This document shows, piece after piece, positions 1-6,043 of a stretch of DNA of 7,298 bases. Under the pieces are notes generated by a model that worked only from the letters and a program-made list of their open reading frames with translations, was not told the DNA's origin and did no database searches. Positions within the stretch are counted from its first letter, which is position 1. Each line of letters opens with the position of its first letter. Source of the DNA: Candidatus Heimdallarchaeota archaeon (GTDB lineage Archaea; Asgardarchaeota; Heimdallarchaeia; Heimdallarchaeales; Kariarchaeaceae); assembly GCA_022574115.1 (NCBI GenBank), contig JACZSS010000125.1, positions 1-7,298 on the forward strand, given 5' to 3'. A program made the translations under genes and the position numbers.

Positions 1-26
1 TGTTTTAACCCTTATCTCCAACGACT

Positions 27-55
27 AAAATAGCCTTATTCTTAGGGCTATTTTT
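27..55 (+). terminator. Hairpin plus U-tract terminator
   Basis: Bases 27-37 pair with 44-54 (11 bp including one G-T wobble, 6-base loop), and the 3' arm runs into five T at 51-55. This is the form of an intrinsic terminator for a transcript entering from the left edge. Two + strand frames stop just before or inside it (TAA at 26-28, TAG at 31-33), so it could end a gene lying off the window. The visible coding stretch is too short to say which frame, if either, is real. The 5' arm begins with four A, so it could also act weakly in the other direction. Confidence 0.55.
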
Positions 56-90
56 CATATCTCTGATGCGACTTTTAACTTCACTTGAAT

Positions 91-102
91 TTATTTATAT
101 AC
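91..102 (+). promoter_or_regulatory. Archaeal TATA box for the RNA gene at about 123-275
   Basis: The stretch TTATTTATATAC is a good match to an archaeal TATA element. Its centre at about 98 places transcription start near 120-125. That is where an AT-rich stretch gives way to the G-rich, foldable segment. No start codon with an open frame follows at the right distance, so the box most likely serves a non-coding RNA. Confidence 0.5.
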
Positions 103-173
103 GATAACATATAGTTAGTGCAGTGAGGAAATCCTAATCTCCGCATCGGCTTTGGTGGCAGTCGAGGAGCTCA

Positions 174-208
174 GATATTTTGGAGGCTCAATGAGCCTCC
201 AAAATATC
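174..208 (+). repeat. Perfect 16-bp inverted repeat, apical hairpin of the RNA
   Basis: Bases 174-189 are exactly complementary to 193-208, leaving a 3-base loop (AAT). In practice the loop is probably 5 bases with the top C-G pair open. It sits at the tip of the folded RNA at about 123-275. With a lower half of only A-T pairs and an upper half rich in G-C, it could also be read as a small inverted-repeat element inserted in the locus. I see no direct repeats flanking it that would suggest a target-site duplication. Confidence 0.85.
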
Positions 209-252
209 AAGCGAGGTGACCGAGTCCACTGTCGCCGGAGCAAGAAAAGTAG

Positions 253-275
253 ACCCTAGCTAAAGGGTAATTTTT
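253..275 (+). terminator. Terminator of the RNA gene
   Basis: ACCCT at 253-257 pairs with AGGGT at 264-268 around a 6-base loop. After two A there are five T at 271-275. It lies 24 nt from the stop of the convergent gene ending at 299, so it also keeps + strand transcription from running into that gene. Confidence 0.5.
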
Positions 276-298
276 ATATCCCCAGAGGACATTCGAAC

Positions 299-1036
299 CT
301 ATTTTATTTCAAGAGCATTATTCCAGATATTTTTGAACATGGCATCCATCATTTTTGTATGCTCTTTTGATTGAATTAGGACAGCATAGTTTTCTTTCTT
401 CGGAGAAATGTATAAGGTTTTATCATCATAAATAAAAACTGTAGTTTCAAAACTATTATGCATATCAACCGGAAGCTGTTTTATCTCCGCATCAGAATAA
501 TATTTTTGAATAATTTTTTTATTTCTGTTTTGCATATACCAAATTTCTTTTTGATTATTATACGCTTCTAGTTTGTCTATGAGGGCGTCTAGCTTGGCAT
601 TACCGTTTTTAAATTCAGCTAAACTTTGATTTGTAAATCCTGCTCGGCTAGTTGTAAGATTCTGATTTGGCACATCAGCATAAAGCCGAAGGTCGGTTTC
701 GTTGTTTCCGTTAACTAGAGTGTAAAAAATGGTAATATTCTGATTTACCTCTGCTCTTATTATTGCACCAAAACCAAGCGTATCATTACGCTCTCGTATA
801 ATTTCCACATCAGCTCCGGTTATATGATCAAATATTGGTCTTGAGAGATCAGTATCTGGATCAAATTGGCTTGGAGTTAGCTGATGGGCAGCGGCATTAG
901 TTCGATTTGGGTCTTGAGCTGCATTACTAATAGGTAAAAAGTAACCAGCTAAGACTAAAATAATTAAAAGCAAATATGGTACAATTCGCATATTCATTCC
1001 GTCAGTCTCAAGTAGACGTAAAGTACGGCCTATCAA
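299..1036 (-). CDS. Exported or membrane-anchored protein with TrmB-effector-like C-terminal part
   Basis: I do not recognise a named family. The N-terminus has basic residues (R4, R7, R17), then a hydrophobic segment at residues 18-36 and SNAAQ at 37-41. It is therefore either a signal anchor or a cleavable signal peptide (S-N-A is a possible cleavage motif). The rest is hydrophilic, has no cysteine, and carries six N-x-S/T sequons (N44, N84, N100, N112, N126, N136), as expected for an extracytoplasmic archaeal protein. The C-terminal 50 residues follow the same pattern as the end of the TrmB regulator at 4109-4939. Both have a strand with SF-x-T and a D before a hydrophobic turn, and both end in [ML]FxxxWxNA (residues 232-241 here). 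A sensing role outside the cell is inference. The TTG start is chosen because AGGGTGA lies 4 nt ahead of it. The first ATG, at 995-997 (residue 14), has no such site but would better suit the TATA spacing. Confidence 0.75.
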   Translation of the reverse strand: MIGRTLRLLETDGMNMRIVPYLLLIILVLAGYFLPISNAAQDPNRTNAAAHQLTPSQFDPDTDLSRPIFDHITGADVEIIRERNDTLGFGAIIRAEVNQNITIFYTLVNGNNETDLRLYADVPNQNLTTSRAGFTNQSLAEFKNGNAKLDALIDKLEAYNNQKEIWYMQNRNKKIIQKYYSDAEIKQLPVDMHNSFETTVFIYDDKTLYISPKKENYAVLIQSKEHTKMMDAMFKNIWNNALEIK

Positions 1037-1040
1037 GTTT

Positions 1041-1047
1041 TCACCCT
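1041..1047 (-). promoter_or_regulatory. Shine-Dalgarno site supporting the TTG start at 1034-1036
   Basis: On the minus strand AGGGTGA, containing the archaeal core GGTGA, ends 4 nt before TTG. It is the clearest ribosome binding site in the window and is the main argument for the TTG start over the ATG 13 codons later. If transcription starts as close to the TATA box as usual (near 1036), this site would be outside the mRNA, and the ATG at 995-997 would be the real start. Confidence 0.5.
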
Positions 1048-1055
1048 TTAATTGT

Positions 1056-1068
1056 TAATTTAAATAAT
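1056..1068 (-). promoter_or_regulatory. TATA box of the exported-protein gene
   Basis: The minus strand reads ATTATTTAAATTA, with TTTAAA at 1059-1064 as the core. Its centre at about 1062 predicts a start of transcription near 1036-1040. It shows that this gene can be transcribed apart from the tldD-pmbA operon upstream. Confidence 0.5.
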
Positions 1069-1083
1069 GTGTAACGTTACGCA
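1068..1083. promoter_or_regulatory. Palindromic operator candidate next to the TATA box
   Basis: TGTGTAACGTTACGCA is a 16-bp palindrome with a single mismatched pair (1070/1081). The inner 10 bp, GTAACGTTAC, are perfect. It abuts the TATA box on its upstream side, where archaeal activators and some repressors bind. The binding protein is unknown. Confidence 0.45.
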
Positions 1084-1181
1084 CAAAATGAGAGCTACCG
1101 AAATCACAGCGGTCGATATTTCAAGCCTTCGCTGATCTTTCGACGAGATAAACATGATCAGATATGAAGTTATAACAACAA

Positions 1182-2546
1182 CTAATGTTTAGGTTTTAGC
1201 AAATTTGGCTCGAGATACAACCATCCAACATAAACTGACCCAGGAATGGCTGGATCAATGACTGGTTTGAGATCTGCGGATAAATCCCCATTTTTCAAAA
1301 TTTTGTCTATTGAATTTGAAATCGCAAAATTGTTGACCGGACCCAGTAAATTTCCGTTCTTCCATAGTTCAGCTTCACTTGTGTGGACGATAAAATAAGG
1401 GTGACGTAATGTTCCTCCAACATAACCATGTCCACGTTTGACCAAGACTACCTCTCCAGACCTTTGGGTAAATAATTCTCCTTTTCCGATTCCCCCTACG
1501 ATCATTAGATTTGAGAAATTTTTCTGAATTGGGTATTGATAGGATCTAAGAAATGGCTGAAACCATTCCGCTCTAAACGCATTGCCCCCATCTTGCCAGG
1601 ATGAACTCTGTAGACTTTCCAATGATTCCTTAGGGTATCCATTTTCTACGATTTTCTTTACTCGGGTGATGGAGCCTTCATCATCAATAATTTCACTTCC
1701 CATGCCATTATCCTGCAGGGGATCATCAAATAGAGATAAGCTATCATTCCAAATTTGAGAATTTTCACGGATGTTTGAGGGATTCACTAAATAATTCGAC
1801 GAGTGGAATGAAATGATTCGACCTAAAACTTCTGGGTGAAGAATCACGGCAGTTGTTTCACGATCAAACTTCACTTGTTTTTGGAATCTAATTTCGATGT
1901 CTTCTTCTGCTTTTTTTAACACTTTTTGAGGCAGAAACTTTGTATTTCGTCCGAAGTCTTTTCTGACTAGTGTGACAAACTTTTGACCTCGTTTTTTACT
2001 GATTTGTGTTTCAAAATGTATTCTAGAGCTTGAATTAAACAATATTCGGGATCCTGTATTGGTAATCGCTCTATTTTCTAGTTCTAAGGTGTATTTATGC
2101 TGTATTAAGGTCCCACTATCTGTATATCCCGCTTTCAGACCGTCAAGGTTTTCATAAATTAAATCCTCAATTTCAACTAATGATCGCGATTGATCACCAA
2201 GAATAGAGATTCGCTGCGGTTTGGCTAAATTAGGAAATTTAATATCCTTTGAAAATTCTTTTATCGTACTTTTAGGAGGCTCAAGGTTATCTATATTGGA
2301 TAAGGTAGGAGTTCCAAATGCGTTTTCGACAAATCTTCTGCTTTTGGTGATGATTCGAATTGCGACACCTGACCTGTTCTTTTTGTTAATTAAGATTGAA
2401 TTTTGATTTTCTTTTGTTCCGGCAGTATGATCTATATTTTGCAGAAAGACCTCGTAATTTGAGATCCATTCCATTTTATCAAGTTTATTGACAATATTAT
2501 CAATCGATTGAAGAAACACATCTTTGGGTTTGCTTAGTGAATACAT
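1182..2546 (-). CDS. pmbA: PmbA/TldE-like subunit of TldD/PmbA metalloprotease
   Basis: This is the second gene of the tldD-pmbA operon, 454 residues, close to the usual family length (about 430-450). The family signature is seen at residues 272-302: LFDDPLQDNG, then IDDEGS and a basic stretch, the 'DDP...DDEG' strand conserved in the modulator-of-gyrase family. The position where TldD has its zinc motif carries LHPEVLGRIISFH (236-248) with no HExxxH, as expected for the non-catalytic partner. In bacteria TldD and TldE form a heterodimer that trims unfolded or linear peptides, such as microcin B17 precursor and CcdA; in archaea the substrate is unknown. It is cytoplasmic, with no signal or membrane segment. 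ATG was chosen as start. It lies 9 nt after the tldD stop, and a weak AGGT 7 nt ahead overlaps that stop, suggesting coupled translation. No clear terminator follows. Confidence 0.85.
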   Translation of the reverse strand: MYSLSKPKDVFLQSIDNIVNKLDKMEWISNYEVFLQNIDHTAGTKENQNSILINKKNRSGVAIRIITKSRRFVENAFGTPTLSNIDNLEPPKSTIKEFSKDIKFPNLAKPQRISILGDQSRSLVEIEDLIYENLDGLKAGYTDSGTLIQHKYTLELENRAITNTGSRILFNSSSRIHFETQISKKRGQKFVTLVRKDFGRNTKFLPQKVLKKAEEDIEIRFQKQVKFDRETTAVILHPEVLGRIISFHSSNYLVNPSNIRENSQIWNDSLSLFDDPLQDNGMGSEIIDDEGSITRVKKIVENGYPKESLESLQSSSWQDGGNAFRAEWFQPFLRSYQYPIQKNFSNLMIVGGIGKGELFTQRSGEVVLVKRGHGYVGGTLRHPYFIVHTSEAELWKNGNLLGPVNNFAISNSIDKILKNGDLSADLKPVIDPAIPGSVYVGWLYLEPNLLKPKH

Positions 2547-2555
2547 CTAGAGGAC

Positions 2556-3920
2556 CTACCGAATGTATATTTCTGAAAGGTTAATTTCAGGGCATATTCC
2601 ACCCACAAGGAGTTTGCTCTCATTTTTCAGACAGATTGCAGGAATAATTTTTGTATCTCTTCCAATCGAAATTATATTGTTCAAAGTTTTAAGTGAAGTT
2701 CCCGTCATTGTCACTGATCCCAAGATTTCACCGAGTTCACCATTTTGAATTTTATAACAATATTGAGATTCTATTGAAAAATCACCAGTATAAATTGATG
2801 TACTTGCTGATTCTGTTGGTCCTATGAAAAGACCATCTCTGACTTCTTCTATCAACTCTTCAGATGAATTATCCTTGGGTTCTAAAAACAAATTTGTTTG
2901 GCGTGATTCTGGTGGAGCGATATACGATGAGGCTCTTGCATTTCCACTTGTGGTTTCTTGAAGGTATTTGGCTGTTTTTTTGCTGTGTAAATAATTACTT
3001 AGTATGCCTTCATCAACAATAATTGTTCCTTGGGTTTTTGAACCTTCATCATCATACTCTGCCCAACCTACGGCTCTGATATGAGGATCGTCTATGAGTG
3101 TCAATTCTGGTGATGCAACTTTGTAACCTTTTAACCCAGAAAGGTAAGAATTATTGGTTATGATTTGATCCCCTTCACATGCGTGTCCTATGGTTTCATG
3201 AATTAGACTGTATGTTGCATCCTGTGATAATACAACTGGGTATTTACCTGGGTTGGGATATTTGGCTGTTACTAGATTTTTGATTTTATACAGCAGATCA
3301 TTAACGTGATTTTCTAATTCCTTCCACGAGATATCAGATTTACTGATTCCTCCTATTGTTTCGTGTACCCGAGTTTTGTAATTGTGCTTGTTAAAGACTT
3401 CAATATTAACCAACATCATGGATTGACTAATGGAAATTTCGTTTAAGTTAGTTGATTGATAAAATTTTTGGAGTGAATTACCTTGAATATCAATCTGGAA
3501 ACGGATATCCTCATAGCCTTGTAACAGGTAAGCAATATCATTTGCTAATAAACGTGATTCTTCTTCAAAATTGTCGTTAATGGGTCCTTCATCCCTGATA
3601 TCGATATTTGAACGATATCTGGTGACGTGTTCTCTCGGTAAACGAGACGTCTGTTTATCCACTTGATCAAGCATAGAATCCGCGGTAATGACTTTATTAG
3701 ACGCTTTGTTTAATTCATCTCCCAGATTAGAAAGGTCATTTGTTGCAAAAAAACCATCAGCATTCCCTTTGATGAGCTGAAATCCTGTTCCCCAATCTGT
3801 ATTACTGAAGAAGTGGGAGCTAAAATCGTGATAAATTGTCTGCGTTTGGGAAAAACGATATTCTTGCAGTGCAGATGAGGAGTCCAGTCCTTGTCCTACA
3901 AGCAGAGTTAAGAGAGGCAA
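2556..3920 (-). CDS. tldD: TldD zinc metalloprotease subunit
   Basis: This is the catalytic subunit of the TldD/PmbA protease. The zinc-site motif is HETIGHACEGD at residues 241-251, giving HExxxH with H241, E242 and H246. It is followed by GWAEYDDEGSKTQGT (285-299) and SRQTNLFLEP (339-348), all in family order. C430 in PAIC is where the family's third ligand, a C-terminal cysteine, is expected. The usual GQ a few residues later is replaced by ESK, and the protein stops soon after without the common GG tail. The length is normal for the family. A TTG start is given, but the frame is open up to a stop at 3978-3980, adding 19 codons. Those residues (…QVELIDHL) look like the missing start of the first helix, as judged against remembered E. 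coli TldD. Translation may therefore begin further up, from a non-ATG codon: CTG 3930-3932, ATC 3927-3929 or ATT 3960-3962. It heads the operon with pmbA. Confidence 0.88.
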   Translation of the reverse strand: MPLLTLLVGQGLDSSSALQEYRFSQTQTIYHDFSSHFFSNTDWGTGFQLIKGNADGFFATNDLSNLGDELNKASNKVITADSMLDQVDKQTSRLPREHVTRYRSNIDIRDEGPINDNFEEESRLLANDIAYLLQGYEDIRFQIDIQGNSLQKFYQSTNLNEISISQSMMLVNIEVFNKHNYKTRVHETIGGISKSDISWKELENHVNDLLYKIKNLVTAKYPNPGKYPVVLSQDATYSLIHETIGHACEGDQIITNNSYLSGLKGYKVASPELTLIDDPHIRAVGWAEYDDEGSKTQGTIIVDEGILSNYLHSKKTAKYLQETTSGNARASSYIAPPESRQTNLFLEPKDNSSEELIEEVRDGLFIGPTESASTSIYTGDFSIESQYCYKIQNGELGEILGSVTMTGTSLKTLNNIISIGRDTKIIPAICLKNESKLLVGGICPEINLSEIYIR

Positions 3921-3995
3921 ATGGTCGATCAGTTCTACTTGAGCTTGTGATGGAAACGAAATAAGAAGAGCCTCAAATTAATTTGGGTTTATCGG

Positions 3996-4004
3996 TTAAT
4001 AAAA
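3996..4004 (-). promoter_or_regulatory. TATA-like element for tldD-pmbA
   Basis: The minus strand reads TTTTATTAA. Its centre at about 4000 predicts transcription from near 3975. That would leave a leader of about 50 nt to the TTG at 3920, or about 13 nt to the ATT at 3962. A perfect 10-bp palindrome AAATTAATTT (3975-3984) covers the predicted start point; it could be an operator or a second AT-rich promoter element. Confidence 0.35.
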
Positions 4005-4073
4005 CTATACTAATTCTGTCCGTTGAAAATGATTTTTTGAAGTACCCCTTTGATAGTCAATAATACATAAACC

Positions 4074-4081
4074 ATTTAAAC
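4074..4081 (+). promoter_or_regulatory. TATA box of the TrmB-family gene
   Basis: ATTTAAAC is centred near 4077, which predicts a start of transcription near 4102, about 7 nt before the TTG start codon. The transcript would be nearly leaderless, consistent with no convincing Shine-Dalgarno sequence ahead of the gene. The tldD promoter faces the other way about 70 bp off, so one bound regulator could affect both. Confidence 0.45.
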
Positions 4082-4108
4082 TGGATAATTCTGATTTTAA
4101 TGAGATAA

Positions 4109-4939
4109 TTGTCTGAGAAAGATGATTTGCTAAAACCTTCAATCAATTCTCTGATTGCTCTAGGCTGGTCTGAATATGAATCCAAGACATACAGTGCTCT
4201 TGTAGGTCAAGGTCGGTCGACTGCTTATACAATTGCCAAAAAAAGCGATGTTCCCCAAAATCGGGTTTATCAAATTCTTAACAAACTAAAAGAAAAGGGT
4301 CACGTACAGGCGATAAGCGCTTTCGGGGGACCGACGAGATACACCGCAGTAAATCCGCAACAAGTGCTGGATCTGGCTAGTCGAGAATACAACGGTTTGA
4401 TTGGCAATGCAAAAGATGCGCTTAAAGTTCTTCAAGAACGTGAATCCGATGTTGATTTACCCAAAACTTTCACAATCGCTGGGAAACGAGAAGTTAATGT
4501 TCAGTTATTTAATATGATCGAAAAAACAGAAAATGAACTCCTCATCGCTGTCGATACCCTAATTGAAATCCAACAGGAAAGATTTGTTCAATTATTCAAT
4601 AATATGGACACAAATAAAGTCAAAATATTGACGACAACCCGAGGGGTGAATGATGACTATGAACGAAAAGTTCTGGCCGATTTAGATGAGACTAAAGTAA
4701 AAGTCTCGGAGGATAGTTTCTGCACAATTCTCGCCATCGCAGACAATCAGAGACTTATGTTTATCAGTTTGTCAATCCCTATCTCTCAAGATGAGAAAAA
4801 GGATGATGATTTGGAAAATAAGGATTATTTTGGATTTTATATGGAACATGAAGAGACTACCGAAATGTTTCGACGACTATTTGAATCATCTTGGGAGAAT
4901 GCGATTCCAGCTGAAGAATATGTTAAATCACAAGATTGA
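4109..4939 (+). CDS. TrmB-family transcriptional regulator
   Basis: This is a cytoplasmic DNA-binding regulator of 276 residues. Residues 12-85 form the TrmB-type winged helix: LIALGWSEYESKTYSAL, then the recognition helix SDVPQNRVYQILNKLKEKG, then a short wing ending in RYTAVNP. A helical linker (about 85-115) leads to a C-terminal effector domain of the phospholipase-D-like kind often found behind this helix, with strands near 121-125, 143-148 and 171-176. A closing helix carries LFESSWENA. In characterised family members such domains bind sugars or other small ligands and control sugar transport or metabolism; here the ligand is unknown. Insertion of a charged stretch (228-239, DEKKDDDLENKD) separates the last strands. 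TTG must be the start, because TAA sits directly before it and no ATG occurs before the winged helix. It is divergent from tldD and upstream of the CitG-like gene, so it may control either or itself. Confidence 0.88.
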   Translation: MSEKDDLLKPSINSLIALGWSEYESKTYSALVGQGRSTAYTIAKKSDVPQNRVYQILNKLKEKGHVQAISAFGGPTRYTAVNPQQVLDLASREYNGLIGNAKDALKVLQERESDVDLPKTFTIAGKREVNVQLFNMIEKTENELLIAVDTLIEIQQERFVQLFNNMDTNKVKILTTTRGVNDDYERKVLADLDETKVKVSEDSFCTILAIADNQRLMFISLSIPISQDEKKDDDLENKDYFGFYMEHEETTEMFRRLFESSWENAIPAEEYVKSQD

Positions 4940-4995
4940 TTCCTAGATATCCAATTATGATCTAATTAAGTTTTATTAAATGAATTCATAATAAG

Positions 4996-5004
4996 TTATA
5001 ATAA
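4996..5004 (+). promoter_or_regulatory. TATA box of the CitG-like gene
   Basis: TTATAATAA is centred at about 5000, 27 nt before the ATG at 5027. This is the spacing of a leaderless archaeal mRNA. No Shine-Dalgarno sequence precedes the ATG, which supports that reading and suggests transcription separate from the regulator gene. Confidence 0.5.
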
Positions 5005-5026
5005 CTTTGAATAGAAAATATTAACC

Positions 5027-6043
5027 ATGAGTGGCTTTGGCTCCTCAACTACTAGTGAAAGTACAAGTTTCAATCAACGATCTGTCGAATCAATCATCGA
5101 ACTCGTCGCCTTGAATGCAGCATTGGCTGCTTCAACCCAATTGGCTGCTCACGTTAAACCTGGTAATATCCATCGGTATCACGATTTTAAAGAAACAAAA
5201 ATGGAACATTATTTGTCTAGCGCCGTCGCTCTTCACACTCCAATGGCTGAAATTGCTAAAAGAGGAGTTATGGTGCAAAGAGGATTAATAGATCAAGATG
5301 AGGTCGATATGGGTTGGATTATTGCCGAAGCCGTCAAAGATGGCGTAAAATGGCATTCAGGTGGTTTGACCAACCTCGGAATTCTGTTCTTATTCGCTCC
5401 AGTTGCAGCAGCCTCTGGATATATCCTCAGCGAGAATGCAGCTGATAGAATTGACACAATCGATGTCAAACAAATACCAAAACTAGCCTACAAGTTTGTA
5501 GAAAACACTACACCTGAGGACACAATCAACATATTTTCTACCTTATACAGGGTGCAATCTGAAATTTATCCTATGTCTAGTGCTGTAGGCATTTCCTTAC
5601 CTGAAAGTATCAATGAGCTCTTGGAAGAAGAAGTGAATTTACTTGACTTTTATAATTTGCATAAGGAGAAAAACCTTATTTTTCAAGAGATCAGCTCGTT
5701 TTATGAAATTTCCTCGAAAGCTGGATTGTCTGCATTTAACGAGGCAATAACCGAAGGTTCCTCTATGGTGGATGCGATAACACACACATACATCTCTTTG
5801 TTAAGTCTCAACCCTGATTCCATTATACTAAGGAACAACGGAATGGAAATGGCGGTCAGAATTATGAACATGGCTAAACAAGTTATTCAGCATGGTGGAT
5901 ATTTGTCAGAAGAAGGTCGAGAACTAACAAATGAATTAGAATTATTCACCAGAAAACACGAAACTACAATTAATCCCGGAGTAACCGCAGATCTAACTGC
6001 TAATGTTACTTTTTTTGCCACCTTGAGCGGTATCCGACCTTAA
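5027..6043 (+). CDS. CitG/MdcB-family protein (triphosphoribosyl-dephospho-CoA synthase-like)
   Basis: The three family landmarks are present in order. KPGN at residues 44-47 sits in AAHVKPGNIHRYHDF. GGLTNLGILFLFAPVAAA is at 112-129. NPGVTADLTANVTFF is near the C-terminus, with NPGVTADL at 316-323. Bacterial CitG and MdcB join ATP and dephospho-CoA, releasing adenine, to make the 2'-(5''-triphosphoribosyl)-3'-dephospho-CoA precursor of the prosthetic group of citrate or malonate decarboxylase carrier proteins. Bacterial CitG, as I recall it, has an N-x-HKG motif in the second block; here that block is NLGILFLFAPVA, the variant common in archaeal and methylotroph homologues. No lyase or carrier-protein gene is in the window, so the actual product is uncertain. 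The N-terminal 15 residues are rich in Ser/Thr and probably disordered. It is cytoplasmic. It ends convergent with the PfkB gene, the two stops sharing TTAA. Confidence 0.8.
   Translation: MSGFGSSTTSESTSFNQRSVESIIELVALNAALAASTQLAAHVKPGNIHRYHDFKETKMEHYLSSAVALHTPMAEIAKRGVMVQRGLIDQDEVDMGWIIAEAVKDGVKWHSGGLTNLGILFLFAPVAAASGYILSENAADRIDTIDVKQIPKLAYKFVENTTPEDTINIFSTLYRVQSEIYPMSSAVGISLPESINELLEEEVNLLDFYNLHKEKNLIFQEISSFYEISSKAGLSAFNEAITEGSSMVDAITHTYISLLSLNPDSIILRNNGMEMAVRIMNMAKQVIQHGGYLSEEGRELTNELELFTRKHETTINPGVTADLTANVTFFATLSGIRP

Larger units (their letters stand above)
123..275 (+). ncRNA. Unassigned structured non-coding RNA, about 150 nt
   Basis: This is a GC-rich island (64 of 120 bases at 121-240) inside AT-rich DNA, with a TATA box ahead and a hairpin/U-tract behind. 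The helices found by eye are nested: 139-142 with 237-240 (CTCC/GGAG); 154-162 with 228-236 (9 bp); 166-172 with 222-227 (6 bp, G169 bulged); and 174-189 with 193-208 (16 bp, perfect). The 9-bp helix contains two G-U wobbles that would be A-C mismatches on the other strand, which favours the + strand as the RNA. Bases 143-153 form a one-sided bulge and 209-221 a purine-rich single-stranded segment. No long open frame covers it. It does not match tRNA, 5S rRNA or SRP RNA as I know them. Short stretches resemble RNase P RNA, but helix P4 cannot be drawn. Both ends are inferred from the promoter and terminator. Confidence 0.55.

Noticed and set aside
123..275. Possible SRP RNA, 5S rRNA or H/ACA guide RNA.
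   Set aside because: There is no SRP helix-8 GGAA/AGCAG arrangement, no 5S-type conserved loop, and no ACA box or two-sided pseudouridylation pocket. The length also fits none well.
288..301. On the minus strand AGGTTCGAAT resembles the T-arm B box of a tRNA.
   Set aside because: The bases on either side do not form a T stem, the conserved C after the loop is G, and no D or anticodon arm can be drawn. It coincides with the end of the exported-protein gene.
1133..1160. TGATC…GATCA inverted repeat between pmbA and the exported-protein gene.
   Set aside because: Only 5 bp with an 18-base spacer and no U-tract; expected by chance, and not a credible terminator for pmbA.
2221..2406. A 61-codon open frame on the + strand.
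   Set aside because: It lies wholly inside pmbA on the opposite strand, has no ribosome binding site or promoter, and encodes no recognisable motif.
2563..2748. A 61-codon open frame on the + strand.
   Set aside because: It is the antisense shadow of the 3' end of tldD; the family motifs of TldD are on the other strand.
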